Positions 17,794 through 27,698 of a stretch of DNA of 64,000 nucleotides are shown piece after piece (the first letter of the stretch is position 1; every line of letters starts with the position of its first letter). Position numbers and translations under genes: made by a program. Below the pieces are notes generated by a model that worked only from the letters and a program-made list of their open reading frames with translations, ran no database searches and had not been told where the DNA came from. Source of the DNA: Gemmatimonadota bacterium (GTDB lineage: Bacteria > Gemmatimonadota > Gemmatimonadetes > Longimicrobiales > Gaopeijiaceae); the NCBI GenBank assembly GCA_026706635.1, contig JAPOYJ010000072.1:62001-126000 (forward strand), given 5' to 3'.

Positions 17794-19425
17794 ATGGTAC
17801 CCGAAAGCTCCAGGCACAGGTGCGCGATCGTCGCGGTGGGGCTTGTATTGATACTCGCCGTCATTGCCGTCGGCCGGGCCACCATCCAGCAGATCGAACC
17901 CGTCCACGGGTCCGACCAGGAGTCGCCCTACTACGATGAGGCGCTGGGTCCGTACACCCGCGAGGTGACGACCTCGTCGGAGCGCGCCCAGGCCTTCTTC
18001 GACCAGGGCGTGCAGATGATGTACGCCTTCACGCCCGGTCGTGCGGCCAAGTCGTTTCGCCAGGCCCAGCGGGAGGACCCCGCGTGCGCCATGTGCTACT
18101 GGGGCGAGGCGTGGGCGCTCGGTCCCTTCTACAACGGCCCGATGGATGCGGACGACGCGCCAGAGGCCTACCGGAAGGCGCAGCGGGCCCAGGAGCTCGC
18201 CGAGGAGTCCGGGACCGAGGTGGAGCGAGCCCTTGCCCAGGCGATGGCGACCCGCTACGAGCAGGAGCACGACCCCGACGCCCGCGAGTCGCTCGACTCC
18301 GCGTACGCTCGCCAGATGGGAGAGGTGCACCGGCGGTTCCCCGACGACGCCGACGTGGCGACGCTCTACGCGGAGGCGCTGATGCTGCTCGAGCCGCGCC
18401 GAGGGCACTGGAAGATCGACAAGCCTTCCGTGAGGAGGATCCACGGGGTCCTCGAGGGCGCTCTCGACATATCAATCCGCCACCCGGGCGCCTGCCACCT
18501 CTACATCCACGCCACCGAGCCGACCGACGAGCCGGAGAGGGCCGAGGCGTGCGCGGAGCACCTTGGGAGCGCAATCCCGGGCGCCAGCCACATCCAGCAC
18601 ATGCCGTCTCACACCTACAACCGCGTCGGGCGGTGGGGCGACGCCGTACGCGCCAACCTCGCAGCGCGGCGCACCGACATCCGCGCCGAGGACGGCGGTG
18701 CCTGGGCGATCTACCCCACCCACAACCTCCACATGCTCTTCTACGCCGCCTCGATGGACGGCCAGGGGGCGGTCGCCGTCCAGGCCGCAAGGGACTACGC
18801 GGAGATCGCGCGGGGCGGCGAGTTCTACCATGCACTCGCGCTTCTGCGCTTCGGTCGTTTCGACGAAATCCTCGAGCTGGACGACCGCCCCAAGAGCCCC
18901 ATACGGCGGGGCATCTGGGACTTCGCACGCGGGTACGCGCACCTCCGCCTCGGCGACACCGGCAGAGCCCACGAGCACCTGGAGCTCGTCCGGCGCGAGA
19001 TGGAGGAGGCGCCGGAGGGCGAGGACTTCCGCGACCACACCGTCGATCAGCTCCTAGGGGTGGTGGGCGGCATCCTCGAGGCGGAGCTCCTCCGCCGCGA
19101 CCGGGGTCGCCTGGAAGAGGCGGTGGCGGTGCTCGAGGAGGCCGTCGCCGCCGAGGACGGAATGATCTACGACGAGCCCGAGCCTCTGAACTTCTCGGCC
19201 CGCCACTGGCTCGGCGACGTACTGCTCGAGATGGGAAGGCACGCGGAGGCCGAAGCGGTCTTCCGGGCCGCGCTGGAGGACCACCCGATGAACGGCTGGT
19301 CCCTCTTCGGCCTGGAGGCGTCGCTGCGCGCCAGGGGGCTGGACGAGGAGGCCGACCGCGTCCACGTGCTCTTCGAGGAGGCGTGGGCGAGGTCCGACAC
19401 GGAGATTCAGGGCCCGATCCTCTAG
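17794..19425 (+). CDS. Membrane-anchored TPR protein
   Basis: About 543 residues with an N-terminal hydrophobic segment (CAIVAVGLVLILAVIAVG) that could be a signal anchor. The mature part is all-helical with TPR-like pairs (AQAFFDQGVQMMYAFTPGRAAKSFRQA; HWLGDVLLEMGRHAEAEAVFRAAL). Motifs ACAMCYWGEAWALGP and HIQHMPSHTYNRVGRW are typical of a widespread exported TPR family of unknown role; the C-x2-C in the first motif is not followed by a haem-type His. Divergent from ligA with a 143-bp intergenic region and separate from the suf operon downstream. The start ATG at 17794 fits the signal segment; an upstream ATG at 17740 lacks support. Confidence 0.8.
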   Translation: MVPESSRHRCAIVAVGLVLILAVIAVGRATIQQIEPVHGSDQESPYYDEALGPYTREVTTSSERAQAFFDQGVQMMYAFTPGRAAKSFRQAQREDPACAMCYWGEAWALGPFYNGPMDADDAPEAYRKAQRAQELAEESGTEVERALAQAMATRYEQEHDPDARESLDSAYARQMGEVHRRFPDDADVATLYAEALMLLEPRRGHWKIDKPSVRRIHGVLEGALDISIRHPGACHLYIHATEPTDEPERAEACAEHLGSAIPGASHIQHMPSHTYNRVGRWGDAVRANLAARRTDIRAEDGGAWAIYPTHNLHMLFYAASMDGQGAVAVQAARDYAEIARGGEFYHALALLRFGRFDEILELDDRPKSPIRRGIWDFARGYAHLRLGDTGRAHEHLELVRREMEEAPEGEDFRDHTVDQLLGVVGGILEAELLRRDRGRLEEAVAVLEEAVAAEDGMIYDEPEPLNFSARHWLGDVLLEMGRHAEAEAVFRAALEDHPMNGWSLFGLEASLRARGLDEEADRVHVLFEEAWARSDTEIQGPIL

Positions 19426-19466
19426 GGCTGTTGACCAAGGCACTGGCGCGCGGTAGCTTCCTCGGC

Positions 19467-19487
19467 TATCAATAATCATTCTCGATA
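19467..19487. promoter_or_regulatory. Fur-box-like operator upstream of sufC
   Basis: The 21-bp segment TATC...GATA contains, read on the minus strand, CGAGAATGATTATTG (19470-19484). It matches the 7-1-7 Fur consensus TGATAAT-N-ATTATCA at 10 of 14 positions. It ends 12 bp before the sufC GTG and just before the AAGGAG ribosome binding site, so a bound repressor would block transcription or initiation. Iron control of suf genes is well known; an IscR-type site is the alternative. Confidence 0.5.
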
Positions 19488-19498
19488 AGGAGCGGTGG

Positions 19499-20272
19499 GT
19501 GAGGAAGTCTCCCATTCTGGCGGTGCGCGGCCTGCGGGCGAGCGTTGCCGAGACAGGGGTCGAGATCCTGAGGGGCGTGGACCTGGAGATCCGCGCGGGC
19601 GAGATCCACGCGATCATGGGGCCCAACGGTTCGGGCAAGAGCACCCTGGCCAAGGTGATTGCGGGGCATCCAGGATACGAGGCCGATGGGGGGCACGTTC
19701 GCCTGCGTGGCGAGGACCTCCTCGGTCTGGAGCCCGACGAGCGGGCCCAGGCCGGGGTCTTCATGGCCTTCCAGTACCCGGTCGAGATCCCGGGGGTGTC
19801 GATCGCCAACTTTCTGCGCAGCGCCCTTCAGGCGCGACTCGAGGACGGCGAGGAGCTCGACCTCTTCGACTTCCAGGACCTGCTCTCGGGGTGCATGGAG
19901 CTCCTTGGCATGGACCCGTCCTTCGCCCAGCGGGCCGTCAACGACGGATTGAGCGGGGGAGAGAAGAAGCGGAACGAGATACTGCAGATGGCGGTCCTCA
20001 AGCCCGCGCTTGCTGTGATGGACGAAACGGATTCGGGGCTTGACATCGACGCGCTCAAGGTGGTGGCCGCGGGAGTGAACGCCCTCCGGGAGGAGAACCC
20101 GGAGATGTCGGTGCTGCTGATCACCCACTACCAGCGCATCCTGGACCACATCCAGCCCGACATGGTGCACGTCATGGTCAACGGCAGGATCGTCGAGTCG
20201 GGCGGGCCGGAGGTGGCGCTGGAGCTGGAAGCGCAGGGCTACGAGGAATACAAGAGGACGCACGCGGCCTGA
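19499..20272 (+). CDS. sufC: Fe-S cluster assembly ATPase SufC
   Basis: 257 residues, the ABC-type ATPase that works with SufB and SufD to build Fe-S clusters in the cytoplasm. Walker [10 protein letters not shown], signature [11 protein letters not shown] and Walker [15 protein letters not shown] are all intact; the [21 protein letters not shown]-loop region is typical of SufC. GTG start with AAGGAG 9 bp upstream. First gene of sufC-sufB-sufD-Rieske-sufS; a Fur-like site overlaps the leader. The Walker B motif with DETDSGLD distinguishes SufC from transporter ATPases. Confidence 0.97.
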   Translation: MRKSPILAVRGLRASVAETGVEILRGVDLEIRAGEIHAIMGPNGSGKSTLAKVIAGHPGYEADGGHVRLRGEDLLGLEPDERAQAGVFMAFQYPVEIPGVSIANFLRSALQARLEDGEELDLFDFQDLLSGCMELLGMDPSFAQRAVNDGLSGGEKKRNEILQMAVLKPALAVMDETDSGLDIDALKVVAAGVNALREENPEMSVLLITHYQRILDHIQPDMVHVMVNGRIVESGGPEVALELEAQGYEEYKRTHAA

Positions 20273-20294
20273 ACAAGGCGGAAGGGAGCAGACA

Positions 20295-21710
20295 GTGCCC
20301 ACGAACGAGGTAATTCACGGGCTGGGGCTCGACGACTACAAATTCGGCTTCGTCACCGACTCCGAGCCGGTCTTCAGGGCCCGGCCGGGGCTGGACGCCG
20401 ACATCGTGCGGCAGATTGCGGCCCGCAAGAACGAGCCCGAGTGGATGCTGGAGCGCCGCCTCAAGGCGCTCGCGATCTACGAGTCGAAGCCGATGCCGAA
20501 GTGGGGCGGCGACCTCTCGGAGCTCGAGGAGACGCTGGCGCAGACGTACTTCTACGCCAAGCCGCACGAGCAGATGGAGCGCTCGTGGGAAGACGTCCCC
20601 GAGAACATCAAACTCACCTTCGAGCGCCTCGGCATCCCCGAGGCCGAGCGCAAGATCCTGGCCGGGGTCGGCGCCCAGTACGACTCCGAGATGGTCTACC
20701 ACTCCCTCAAGGAGGAATGGGAGGCGAAGGGGGTGATCTTCGACTCGATCGAGGACGGATTGAGGAACCACCCGGAGCTCTTCCGCCGTCACTTCGGGAC
20801 GGTGATTCCCGCGGCCGACAACAAGTTCGCCGCGCTCAACTCGGCGGTGTGGTCCGGCGGATCCTTCGTCTACATTCCGCCGGGCGTCCACCTTGAAACG
20901 CCTCTCCAGGCGTACTTCCGCGTCAACCAGGAGCGGCTGGGGCAGTTCGAGCGCACCCTGATCATCGCCGACGAGGGATCGCGGGCGCACTACATCGAGG
21001 GGTGCACAGCCCCGGTCTACTCGACCGACTCGTTCCACTCCGGCGTGATCGAGATCGTCGTCAATCCGGGCGCCTACTTCCGCTACACGACGATCCAGAA
21101 CTGGTCCAACAACATGTACAACCTGGTGACGCAGCGCGCGCTGGTGCACGAGGGCGCACACATGGAGTGGCTCGACGGCAACCTGGGCTCAAAGTTGACG
21201 ATGAAATACCCGTCGTGCTACCTGATGGGCGAGGGCGCCCACGGCGAGATTCTCTCCATCGCCTACGCGGGCGACGGTCAGCACCAGGACACCGGCGGCA
21301 AGGTCATCCATGTGGCGCCGCGCACCACCTCGAGCATCGTCTCGAAATCGATCTCGAAGGGTACCGGCCGCGCCTCCTACCGGGGTCTGTGCAAGGTCTA
21401 CGACGGTGCCGCGCGCGCCCGCTCGAACGTCGAGTGCGATGCTCTCCTGATCAACGAGACCTCTCGGACCGACACCTTCCCCTACATCGAGATCGACGAG
21501 AGGAGCGCCACCGTCGGGCACGAGGCGACCGTATCCAAGGTCGGTGACGAGCAGCTCTTCTACCTGATGAGCCGCGGCCTTGACGAGGCCGAGGCGATGG
21601 CGCTGATCGTGCGCGGCTTCATCGAGCCGATCGCCAAGGAGCTGCCGCTAGAGTACGCGGTCGAGCTGAACCGGCTGATCGATCTCGAGATGGAGGGGAG
21701 CGTCGGGTGA
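20295..21710 (+). CDS. sufB: Fe-S cluster scaffold SufB
   Basis: 471 residues, subunit of the SufBC2D scaffold. The N-terminal [20 protein letters not shown] and DFxxFG-like region, [27 protein letters not shown], the beta-helix core with [19 protein letters not shown], and [19 protein letters not shown] are all diagnostic. The conserved cysteine in the sequence [13 protein letters not shown] near the C-terminal core (sulfur acceptor region) and the [19 protein letters not shown] tail are present. GTG start behind GGGAG. The stop TGA overlaps the sufD start (GTGA). Confidence 0.97.
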   Translation: MPTNEVIHGLGLDDYKFGFVTDSEPVFRARPGLDADIVRQIAARKNEPEWMLERRLKALAIYESKPMPKWGGDLSELEETLAQTYFYAKPHEQMERSWEDVPENIKLTFERLGIPEAERKILAGVGAQYDSEMVYHSLKEEWEAKGVIFDSIEDGLRNHPELFRRHFGTVIPAADNKFAALNSAVWSGGSFVYIPPGVHLETPLQAYFRVNQERLGQFERTLIIADEGSRAHYIEGCTAPVYSTDSFHSGVIEIVVNPGAYFRYTTIQNWSNNMYNLVTQRALVHEGAHMEWLDGNLGSKLTMKYPSCYLMGEGAHGEILSIAYAGDGQHQDTGGKVIHVAPRTTSSIVSKSISKGTGRASYRGLCKVYDGAARARSNVECDALLINETSRTDTFPYIEIDERSATVGHEATVSKVGDEQLFYLMSRGLDEAEAMALIVRGFIEPIAKELPLEYAVELNRLIDLEMEGSVG

Positions 21711-23041
21711 GCGGCGGCATCGCGGTGGGCGGCGGCGCGCGGGTGGCCGAGGTTGGCGAGGTCGCGGCGGTCGGAAGGGGCGGAGAGCCGTCGTGGCTCC
21801 GTGCCCGGCGCGACGACGCCTGGGAGCTCTACGAGGCGACTCCCTTCCCCTCGACGCGCTCCGAGGAGTGGCGGTACACGGACATCGAGCGGTTGCTCCC
21901 CTTGGGCGATCTGGAGAGGAGCGCCATCGGCCCCAATTGGTCGGGCGAGCTGCCCGAGCGGCTCCGCCGCGTGCTGGCGAGCGACGGCGAGGGGGCAGGG
22001 CGGGTGGTCGAAATGGACGGGCGCGTCGTCTCGGCAAGGCTCGACCCGGGGGTCGCTGCGGCCGGCGTGGCGCTCTCGTCGCTAGCGGACGCTGCGTGCA
22101 GCGCCGACCCGGTCGTCCGGGAGCTGCTGGGCACGCAGGCCGTCCCGGCGTCCGACGGCAAGTTCCCGGCGCTCAATGCCGCGCTCTGGAGCGACGGAGT
22201 GTTCGTGCATGTGCCTCCGGGCGTGAAGGTCGAGCTTCCGATTCGGCTAAGCCGGTGGGTCTCCCGTCCAGAGGCGCCAACCTTCACCCGTGTCCTGATC
22301 GTCGCCGAGGAGCGCAGCAACATCGCCTTCGAGGACGAGATTCTCTCGCCCGACTTCGAATCGGGCACGCTCGTCAGCACCGCCGTCGAGATCTTCGCGC
22401 GCAGAGGCGCCCGGGTGCGCTATGTCTCGCTTCAGCGCATGGGCAGGAGAGGCTGCCACCTCGCCAATCAACGCACTGTCGCCGAGCGCGACTCTTCGGT
22501 CGACACGCTGAACGTCGCGCTGGGAGGATCGGTGGACCGGGTCGACCTCAACGCAAGGCTCGTGGGGCCGGGCGCGAGCAGCGAGATGCTGGGCCTCTAC
22601 TTCGGCGAAGACGGCCAGCACTTCGACTTCAACACGAGCCAGGACCACATGGCCCCGCACGCGCACAGCGACCTGCTCTACAAGGGTGCGCTCGATGGAC
22701 GGGCGCGCGGGATCTTCCGGGGGATAATCAGGGTGCACGAGGGAGCCCAGCGAACCGACGCCTACCAGACGAACCGGAACCTCCTCCTCTCGGACCACGC
22801 AGTCGCCACATCGCTCCCCAATCTGGAGATCGAGGCCGACGATGTCCGCTGCTCGCACGGCGCGACGGTGGGGCAGCTCGATTCCGAAGCGATCTTCTAC
22901 CTGATGAGCCGGGGACTGGAGCGGGGGCAGGCCGAACGGCTCGTGGTGCGCGGCTTCCTGGGCGAGGTGCTCTCGCGGCTGGGCCCCGGCGTAGTCGCCG
23001 ACAAGGTGATGCGCACCATTGAAGCGAAGCTCGTCCGGTGA
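21707..23041 (+). CDS. sufD: Fe-S cluster assembly protein SufD
   Basis: 444 residues, the SufB paralogue of the scaffold complex. The N terminus carries the helical leader with [25 protein letters not shown], a SufD hallmark, followed by the beta-helix ([44 protein letters not shown]) and the C-terminal [22 protein letters not shown] with conserved His. GTG start overlapping the sufB stop; its own stop overlaps the GTG of the Rieske gene. Confidence 0.96.
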   Translation: MSGGIAVGGGARVAEVGEVAAVGRGGEPSWLRARRDDAWELYEATPFPSTRSEEWRYTDIERLLPLGDLERSAIGPNWSGELPERLRRVLASDGEGAGRVVEMDGRVVSARLDPGVAAAGVALSSLADAACSADPVVRELLGTQAVPASDGKFPALNAALWSDGVFVHVPPGVKVELPIRLSRWVSRPEAPTFTRVLIVAEERSNIAFEDEILSPDFESGTLVSTAVEIFARRGARVRYVSLQRMGRRGCHLANQRTVAERDSSVDTLNVALGGSVDRVDLNARLVGPGASSEMLGLYFGEDGQHFDFNTSQDHMAPHAHSDLLYKGALDGRARGIFRGIIRVHEGAQRTDAYQTNRNLLLSDHAVATSLPNLEIEADDVRCSHGATVGQLDSEAIFYLMSRGLERGQAERLVVRGFLGEVLSRLGPGVVADKVMRTIEAKLVR

Positions 23042-23346
23042 GCTGGGTGCGGGTGGCCACGGCCGACGAGGTGCCGAGCGGCAGCCTCCTCTCGGTGCAG
23101 ACCGACCAGGGCAATGTGGTGCTGGCGCGGGTCGACGACGACATCTACGCCCTCGAGGATCGCTGCTCGCACCAGGAATACCCGCTCTCGGACGGCCTGA
23201 TCGAGCACGACGAGGTGGAGTGCCCCTACCACGGCGCCCGCTTCGATGTGCGCACCGGCCGGGCGGTGCAGCTGCCGGCGATCACTCCGGTTCGGAGCTT
23301 CGAGGTCGAGGTGCGAGACGGCGATGTCTACATTCGGCTCGGCTGA
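23038..23346 (+). CDS. Rieske-type [2Fe-2S] ferredoxin in suf operon
   Basis: 102 residues, a single Rieske domain similar to the small ferredoxins of non-haem dioxygenases (NirD/BphF type). Ligands are Cys43-x-His45 in CSHQEYPL and Cys62-x2-His65 in CPYHG. It is a soluble cytoplasmic electron carrier, without the disulphide cysteines of respiratory Rieske proteins. The GTG overlaps the sufD stop and the 3' end overlaps the start of sufS by 23 nt, so it is an integral member of the operon. A role in supplying electrons for cluster assembly is inference. Confidence 0.93.
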   Translation: MSWVRVATADEVPSGSLLSVQTDQGNVVLARVDDDIYALEDRCSHQEYPLSDGLIEHDEVECPYHGARFDVRTGRAVQLPAITPVRSFEVEVRDGDVYIRLG

Positions 23347-24634
23347 ATCCGGATCGATCGAGGCAGACCGCAGGGGCTACGACAGAGCGGGTGCGGTAGC
23401 GACTTCATTCGACGTCGAGGCCATTCGGCGCGACTTCCCCGTCCTGGACCAGGAGGTGGACGGCAGGCCGCTCGTCTACCTCGACAGCGCCGCCTCCTCG
23501 CAGAAGCCGCGCCAGGTGATCGACGCCGTAGCCGGATACTACCTGCGCGACCACGCGAATGTGCACCGGGGGGTGCACGAGCTGGCGCGACGGGCCACCG
23601 AGGCGTACGAGGGCGCGCGCGCGCGGATCGCCGAGTGGATCGGGGCCACGGGACCGGGCGAGCTCGTATGGACCCGGGGAACGAGCGAGGCGCTCAACCT
23701 GGCCGCCTTCTCGGTGGGCCAGGCCCGGGTGGGCCATGGCTACGAGATCGTCATCTCCGAGATGGAGCACCACTCCAACATCGTGCCTTGGCAGCTCCTC
23801 GCGGCCCGCTCCGGGGCGAAGCTGCGCTACGCGGCGCTCACCGACGACGGCCTCCTCGACCTGGACCACCTGGCGGGCCTCCTGGGTCCGCGCACCCGAG
23901 TGGTCTCGCTCTGCCACGTCTCGAACGCCCTCGGCACGATCAACCCGGTCGCAGAGATCGGGGAGCTGGTGCGGGATCGCACCGACGCCATCTACATCCT
24001 GGACGGCGCCCAGGGCGTGCCGCACATGCGGGTCGAGGTCGCCTCGATCGGGTGCGATCTCTATGCCTTCTCGGGTCACAAGATGTGCGGCCCGACCGGG
24101 GTGGGCGGTCTTTGGGGCAGGCGGGAGCTGCTCGAGGAGCTGCCCCCGTACCAGGGCGGGGGCGAGATGATAGAGCGCGTCTACCGGGACCGAAGCACCT
24201 GGGCCGAGCCGCCCCACAAGTTCGAGGCGGGCACCCCGAACATCGCGGGCGCGGTCGGCCTCGCCGCCGCCATCGACTATCTGGACGGGATCGGAATCGA
24301 CTCCATCCACCGCCACGAGACGGAGCTCGTCGCCCACGCGGTCGCCGGGCTGAGCCGGATCGATGGGCTACGCATTCTCGGCCCCGCTGGCATCGAGCGG
24401 CGCGGCGGCGTAGTCCCGTTCGTGATCGAGGGAGTGGCGGCGCAGGACATGGGAACAATTCTCGACGTTCAGGGTATCGCCGTCAGGGCCGGGCACCACT
24501 GCGCACAGCTGGTCGTCGATCGCTACGGCGTGGAGGCCACGGCTCGCGCATCCTTCTACCTGTACAACACTCACGAAGAGGTCGAGCGGCTGGTCGAGGC
24601 GGTGGCCAACGCCCGTCGCATCCTCATGGAATAG
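23324..24634 (+). CDS. sufS: Cysteine desulfurase SufS
   Basis: About 436 residues, PLP enzyme that releases sulfur from L-cysteine for Fe-S assembly. Lys253 in FSGHKMCGPTG binds PLP, and Cys393 in RAGHHCAQ is the persulfide cysteine; its short RxGHHC context marks the group II (SufS/CsdA) type. TRGTSEALNLAA and EMEHHSNIVPWQ are also typical. I chose the ATG at 23324, inside the Rieske gene, because no later in-frame ATG/GTG precedes the conserved FDVEAIRRDFPVLDQ. No SufE or SufU gene follows in the window, so the sulfur acceptor is encoded elsewhere. Confidence 0.95.
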   Translation: MSTFGSAESGSIEADRRGYDRAGAVATSFDVEAIRRDFPVLDQEVDGRPLVYLDSAASSQKPRQVIDAVAGYYLRDHANVHRGVHELARRATEAYEGARARIAEWIGATGPGELVWTRGTSEALNLAAFSVGQARVGHGYEIVISEMEHHSNIVPWQLLAARSGAKLRYAALTDDGLLDLDHLAGLLGPRTRVVSLCHVSNALGTINPVAEIGELVRDRTDAIYILDGAQGVPHMRVEVASIGCDLYAFSGHKMCGPTGVGGLWGRRELLEELPPYQGGGEMIERVYRDRSTWAEPPHKFEAGTPNIAGAVGLAAAIDYLDGIGIDSIHRHETELVAHAVAGLSRIDGLRILGPAGIERRGGVVPFVIEGVAAQDMGTILDVQGIAVRAGHHCAQLVVDRYGVEATARASFYLYNTHEEVERLVEAVANARRILME

Positions 24635-24661
24635 GATCACAAGCTGGGGAAGGGCAGCACA

Positions 24662-25943
24662 ATGCGGGCAGTTTCCGGTGAAGCAGATCGTAGGTGGGCA
24701 GTGCAGTCGTCGGGGTGGTCGGTGGCTCTGCTCCTCGTCGGCCTCGTCCTGGCGTGCGATGCCGAGACGCTGCCCCCCGAAGACCCCCCCCTGGCCGTCA
24801 CTCCCTGCGAGATGGGGATGGCCGACATCTACCCATGCAGGGGGCTGGATCTGGTGGCGCGGGTGGAGCTCCGGGACGAGAGGATCGTCAACGACCTCTG
24901 GGGGTGGACGGATCCGGCCACGGGCGTCGAGTGGGTGATCGCGGGCCACGAAGACGGCACCTTCTTCATCAGCCTGGAGGAGCCCGACAGTGCCCTCGTG
25001 CTCGGTTTCCTGCCTCGGACCGCCGGTTCGCCGTCTGCCCTTTGGCGCGACATCAAGGTGTACAGCGACCACGCCTACATCGTCGCCGACGGCGCTGGCA
25101 CGCACGGCATGCAGGTCTTCGATCTGAGCCTGCTTCGGGGTGCGACCGCGTATCGTGACCTCTCGCCAACCTACACGTATGACGAAGTGCACAGCGTACA
25201 CAACCTCGTGATCAACGAGGAGACCGGATTTGCCTTCGCAACCGGAATGAGTGCGGGAGGCGAAACGTGCGGAGGCGGCCTGCACATTGTCGATCTGAGC
25301 AGCCCGGCGGAGCCGGAGTTCGCTGGCTGCTTCAGCGATACGGGCATCGGCCGCGGCTACACGCACGACGCGCAGTGCGTAGTCTATCGCGGCCCCGACG
25401 CCGACTACCGGGGTGCCGAGATCTGCCTGGGCTCCAACGAGGTGGGGCTGAGCATAGCCGATGTGACCGACAAGGAATCGCCGGTCGCGATCAGCTCAGG
25501 GAGCTACCCCGATGTGGGGTACCTGCACCAGGGGTGGCTCGACGCCGGGCAGGCGTATTTCTACACCAACGACGAGTTCGACGAGTTCCGGCGCGAGCGG
25601 ACGCGCACCCTGATCTGGGACGTTCGCGACCTGAACGACCCAGTCGTCGTCGCGGAGCACATCCACGAGACCGGCGCCAGCGACCACAATCTCTACGTGG
25701 CCGGCAACAGGATGTACCAGTCGAACTACAGCGCCGGGCTGAGGGTACTCGACATCTCCCACCGGGAGAGTCCGGTTGAGATCGCGTTCTTCGACACCGA
25801 CCCCGGGATAAGCGATGACACGCCTGGGTTTTACGGCTCCTGGAGCAACTTACCCCTTCTTCGCCAGCGGCATCATCGCCGTCACGTCCATGGACGGGGG
25901 CGTCTTCCTACTGCTTCCCTCGGAGTTGCGCCCGGAGGAGTAA
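24662..25943 (+). pseudogene. Choice-of-anchor B / LVIVD lipoprotein, frameshifted near 3' end
   Basis: A secreted beta-propeller lipoprotein beginning with a signal peptide and lipobox VLAC (LLLVGLVLAC). Repeats such as GLHIVDLSSPAEPEFAGCF, GLSIADVTDKESPVAIS and GLRVLDISHRESPVEIAFF are LVIVD blades; the WRDIKVYSDHAYIVADG and HGMQVFDLS segments identify the choice-of-anchor B family. At GSWSN (about 25850) the frame shifts: an extra T in AACTTACC separates this from YPFFASGIIAVTSMDGGVF-LLLPSELRPEE ending in TAA at 25941-25943. Only the last 30 or so residues are affected, so this is either a sequencing/assembly error or a very recent mutation. ATG 24662 has a GGGAAGGG ribosome binding site. 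Confidence 0.85.
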
Positions 25944-25946
25944 CAC

Positions 25947-25984
25947 TTGCACCAAGTGGTGGTGCAACCCGTTGGTGCAACCCG
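25947..25984. repeat. Hairpin and short direct repeats between convergent genes
   Basis: TTGCACCA (25947-25954) pairs with TGGTGCAA (25960-25967) in an 8-bp stem with a 5-base loop. TGGTGCAACCCG is repeated directly at about 25960 and 25973, and TGGTGCAAC occurs again near 26002. It sits between the stops of convergent genes and could be a bidirectional terminator, but no U-run follows. Confidence 0.4.
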
Positions 25985-26038
25985 GCCTCAGACACAGCGG
26001 TGTGGTGCAACGACGGGGTGCCTTCGCGCCGCGAAACG

Positions 26039-27301
26039 CTAGCCCTGCGGCTGGAACGCCACCTTGATCGCGCCGCTTCTCCGGTGGTCGAAGGCCGCCC
26101 GCAGGGCGTCGCGGTACTGCGAAAGGGGGAAGAGGTGGGTGACCAGCCCGCCCAGCGCCGCACCGTCCGGAGCCATTTGTGCGAGCGTGAGCTCGATGGT
26201 GTGCCGAGAGCTGTCCTCCCATCGCTCGGCACCGTACCCGACGTACCCCTCCACTCGAAGCTCCCGCGCCCAGAGGAAGGTCAGGTCGAGCCTGCGCACC
26301 TCGCCTACGCAGCCCAGCATGACCAAGCGGCCCCTCGCCGAGGTGTAGCGCAGTGCCTGGGCCAAGCTCGACCGGCTGCCCACGCAGTCGAAGACCGTCT
26401 CGAAGCCGCCCCCGGCGTAGACCTCGCTCCCGACGACCGGCATGTAGGCGCGGGCACCCGTCTCGATCAGCGCCTGGCGCGCCCCGTCGCCTGGCGAGAC
26501 GGTGGAGTCGGCCCCCAGTGCAGAGGCGAGCGACGCCTCGCGCGGACGCTTTGCCTGAGCCACCAGACGGCCCTCATAGCCGAACGCTCTGAGCGCCCAG
26601 ATTGTGCCCAGCGCGATCGCCCCGCTCCCGATCACGAGCACCGGACCCGCGGACGCGATCACGCCGCTCCGAAGCACACCCCGCACGCCGATCGACACCG
26701 GCTCCGCGAGGACGGCCACCCGGTCGGGAAGGGATGGCGGCACGCGGAAGAGCTGCCGCTCGTGCGCGATCATCTCCTCGCCCCACCCTCCGGGCAGGTC
26801 CCGATGGTAACCGATCGTCAGGCCGGGGGCGATCCCGCCGCCTTCGCGACCGATCGCCAGCGGTCCGGTCTCGCCAGCCTTCTCGCAGGTGGAGTGGCTG
26901 CCGATCGCGCACGACGGACACCACGATTCGTCCTCCCACCCCCGCGCCTCACAGTGCAGCATCGGGTCGACGACGACTCGGTCGCCCACCGCCACCTCCG
27001 ACACGGCAGGGTCTACCTCTATCACGCGCCCCAGCACCTCGTGCCCCAGTACCGCCGGGAAGGACCCGAAGGGCTCCATCGCCGGACTCGACCGATACGA
27101 GATGTTCCCGAGATCGCTCCCGCAGATCCCGGCGAGCATCACTTCGATCCGCGCCCACCGGTCGCCCGGCAGCGGCGTGGGCTTCCTGCGCGTCAGCGAC
27201 ACCCCGGACGGGCGCCCGTACAGGAAGGCACTGCTGAAGCGCCCTAGACCTCGAGCTAGAAGGAAGCCCGGGACGGAGACATTGAACTGGACTGCCTTCA
27301 C
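26039..27301 (-). CDS. Zinc-dependent medium-chain alcohol dehydrogenase
   Basis: 420 residues of the MDR superfamily. Catalytic zinc ligands lie in GICGSD (Cys) and the GHEVLG helix (His-Glu); the structural-zinc loop has cysteines spread over CEARGWEDESWCPSCAIGSHSTCEK, longer than the usual compact four-cysteine lobe. The cofactor fold is VLVIGSGAIALGTIWALRAFGYEGRLVAQA, with GxGxxG followed by a small residue pattern compatible with NAD(P). ETVFDCVGSRSSLAQAL and GRLVMLGCVG are standard. The substrate is unknown. The ATG is followed by KAVQFNVSVPGF, the usual first beta strand. Monocistronic, convergent with the LVIVD gene. Confidence 0.88.
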   Translation of the reverse strand: MKAVQFNVSVPGFLLARGLGRFSSAFLYGRPSGVSLTRRKPTPLPGDRWARIEVMLAGICGSDLGNISYRSSPAMEPFGSFPAVLGHEVLGRVIEVDPAVSEVAVGDRVVVDPMLHCEARGWEDESWCPSCAIGSHSTCEKAGETGPLAIGREGGGIAPGLTIGYHRDLPGGWGEEMIAHERQLFRVPPSLPDRVAVLAEPVSIGVRGVLRSGVIASAGPVLVIGSGAIALGTIWALRAFGYEGRLVAQAKRPREASLASALGADSTVSPGDGARQALIETGARAYMPVVGSEVYAGGGFETVFDCVGSRSSLAQALRYTSARGRLVMLGCVGEVRRLDLTFLWARELRVEGYVGYGAERWEDSSRHTIELTLAQMAPDGAALGGLVTHLFPLSQYRDALRAAFDHRRSGAIKVAFQPQG

Positions 27302-27698
27302 TGGGGAACGACCTCTCGTCGGATGCGCCGAAGTAGGGACGTGCTAAGGTGGCGCGAACCATGACATCGGGGAAGGTTGCGTCGCGCACCCAGGTAAGGT
27401 GCTGTGCACTTCGCCCCTCGAGGGCTCCGACGCTGACCGGCAACTGCCGCCGCGGCGATTGGCGGGGCGGACTACGCCGCCGCGACCGCGAAGACCGTGA
27501 AGCTTCGCGTACGCTCAGCGCCGGTGGGCCCGCTTCCGCGCGTAGGGCAGAGTCGCGCCCGGGATCGAAACCCCAGGATCACAGGTGCGTACTCTAAGGC
27601 AACTCTGACGGACGCCGCCCTAGCTTGCCGCCCCAAGGAGGCACGGGCGGTATTCCGGCTCGGGCTTGGCGCAACAGGGCAAGGAGAGCTGACATCCT
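27302..27698. other. Intergenic region, no supported gene
   Basis: About 400 bp between divergent genes. Short open frames on both strands are arginine-rich and protein-unlike. The only notable sequence is GGGATCGAAACCCC near 27566, which read on the minus strand resembles a tRNA T-arm, but no matching acceptor, D or anticodon stems could be found. The AAGGAG serving the next gene lies near 27680. Confidence 0.5.

Noticed and set aside
24662-27247. Apparent 861-residue fusion of the LVIVD protein with downstream sequence
   Set aside because: After the frameshift near 25850 the frame only reads antisense to the alcohol dehydrogenase; composition is not protein-like.
27560-27610. tRNA-like T-arm on the minus strand (GGTTTCGATCCC context)
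   Set aside because: No matching acceptor stem, D-arm or anticodon stem could be paired; the loop has the wrong size. Probably chance or a very old relic.
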